Source of the DNA: Flavobacteriaceae bacterium
GTDB lineage: Bacteria; Bacteroidota; Bacteroidia; Flavobacteriales; Flavobacteriaceae
Assembly: GCA_947461915.1 (NCBI GenBank)
Contig: CANHNG010000099.1
Coordinates: forward strand, 1-6,818
Direction: 5' to 3'
DNA: 6,818 nucleotides
Position numbers and translations under genes: made by a program. Below, in pieces: positions 6,239 to 6,818 of the stretch. Numbering within the stretch: the stretch's first letter is position 1; each line of letters starts with the position of its first letter. The notes beneath the pieces are model-generated. The model had not been told where the DNA came from and made no database searches. It worked only from the letters and a program-made list of their open reading frames with translations.

Positions 6239-6818
6239 TAAAGCTAATCGGATTGCTTTATGAGCAAGAGGAGACATTACTTCATATCCTGATTTATTAG
6301 GATGCACACCGTCTTCAGAATAAATGGAATTCAATCCTTTTTGATTATCCACCATTACTGAATAATAATCAAGGTAAAGTATATAATTCGCATCAGCATA
6401 CTCAAGTATCATTTTATTAAGAGTCACAATTTTTTCGGAGGGTTGTAGCCCTTTTCTCCATGGAAAATCAATTGCGGGAAGAATAGAGCACAAAATTACC
6501 TTAATGTGGTTTGCCTTGGCTAATTCGACCATCGAAATAATATTGTTGGCTATCATTTCAAGTGTAGAAGGCCCTGTATTTTGAGCAATGTCATTAGCAC
6601 CGGCCAATAAAACTACAACTGATGGGTTCAGGGCAATCACATCAGCTCTAAAACGAACCAGCATTTGCGGACTGGTTTGTCCGCCTATACCTCTGTTAAC
6701 ATATGATTTTTCAGAAAAAAAACTAGGATGAACAACAGACCATAACTCGGTTATGGAATCCCCCATAAATACTATTCTTTTTTCCCTAAGTTTCAATGGA
6801 CTTAGTTTATCATTCTCA
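6233..6818 (-). CDS. SGNH/GDSL-type esterase or lipase (5' end outside window)
   Basis: Numbering from the first whole codon visible (6817-6815), this fragment has 194 residues with the four SGNH blocks intact: block I FMGDSIT with nucleophile Ser-21, block II VNRGIGGQTS with Gly-45/46, block III LLAGANDIAQN with Asn-75, and block V EDGVHPNKSGY with Asp-169 and His-172. It should hydrolyse an ester, such as an acetyl or acyl group on a sugar, lipid or other carrier; the substrate cannot be told. The frame stays open to the right edge, starting ENDKLSP. Bacteroidetes homologues usually have a signal peptide and an Asn/Lys-rich lead-in before the GDSIT block, so the true start is probably beyond the edge. 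A TTG at 6796-6794 is the only start-like codon inside and is unlikely. The only ATG nearby (6813-6811) is out of frame and soon meets a stop. A separate promoter for the next gene follows the stop, so no operon link is implied. Confidence 0.88.
   Translation of the reverse strand, partial: ENDKLSPLKLREKRIVFMGDSITELWSVVHPSFFSEKSYVNRGIGGQTSPQMLVRFRADVIALNPSVVVLLAGANDIAQNTGPSTLEMIANNIISMVELAKANHIKVILCSILPAIDFPWRKGLQPSEKIVTLNKMILEYADANYILYLDYYSVMVDNQKGLNSIYSEDGVHPNKSGYEVMSPLAHKAIRLALK

Noticed and set aside
6794..6796. TTG as the true start of the esterase
   Set aside because: The frame remains open through the window edge with a lead-in typical of longer homologues, and starting at TTG would leave no signal peptide and only a few residues before the GDSIT block.
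1..6818. CRISPR array, tRNA, insertion sequence or defence island
   Set aside because: I found no regularly spaced repeats, cloverleaf, transposase, terminal inverted repeats or defence-gene motifs. Coding content is uniform and on one strand.

Overview
The window is A+T-rich, and every gene I can support lies on the minus strand. The sequence points to a member of the Flavobacteriaceae, most likely Flavobacterium or a close relative. The evidence is a C-terminal type IX secretion (T9SS) sorting domain, a promoter that fits the Bacteroidetes/Flavobacterium consensus (TTTG, 21-nt spacer, TACTTTTG), an RlmD protein of the flavobacterial type, and two small envelope proteins (DUF6452-like and DUF6048-like) of the kind found downstream of rlmD in flavobacteria. 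I see no tRNA, rRNA, CRISPR array, insertion sequence or prophage gene.

In the direction of transcription (right to left) there are three blocks. (1) At the right edge, 6233-6818 holds most of an SGNH/GDSL-type esterase. It has all four catalytic blocks, but its N-terminus lies outside the window. (2) Positions 2779-6124 hold a two-gene unit: a DUF1800 protein followed 46 bp later by a DUF1501 protein. A well-formed flavobacterial promoter (6183-6215) precedes it and an 8-bp stem-loop (2756-2778) follows the last stop codon. The DUF1501 protein has a twin-arginine-like N-terminus and a T9SS type A sorting domain, so it is predicted to be exported to the cell surface. The DUF1800 partner has no visible signal peptide, and an in-frame stop just upstream rules out a longer N-terminus. 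(3) Positions 1-2632 hold a probable three-gene operon: rlmD (23S rRNA m5U methyltransferase with a 4Fe-4S cluster), a small lipoprotein (DUF6452-like), and an exported probable outer-membrane beta-barrel (DUF6048-like). The last two genes overlap by 29 bp, and the third runs off the left edge.

Block 3 combines an rRNA modification enzyme with two envelope proteins of unknown function. Block 2 is the widespread but poorly understood DUF1800/DUF1501 pair in its T9SS-linked form. These are the two places worth a closer look. Nothing here is clearly a new defence or mobile system, and most of the window reads as ordinary flavobacterial chromosome.
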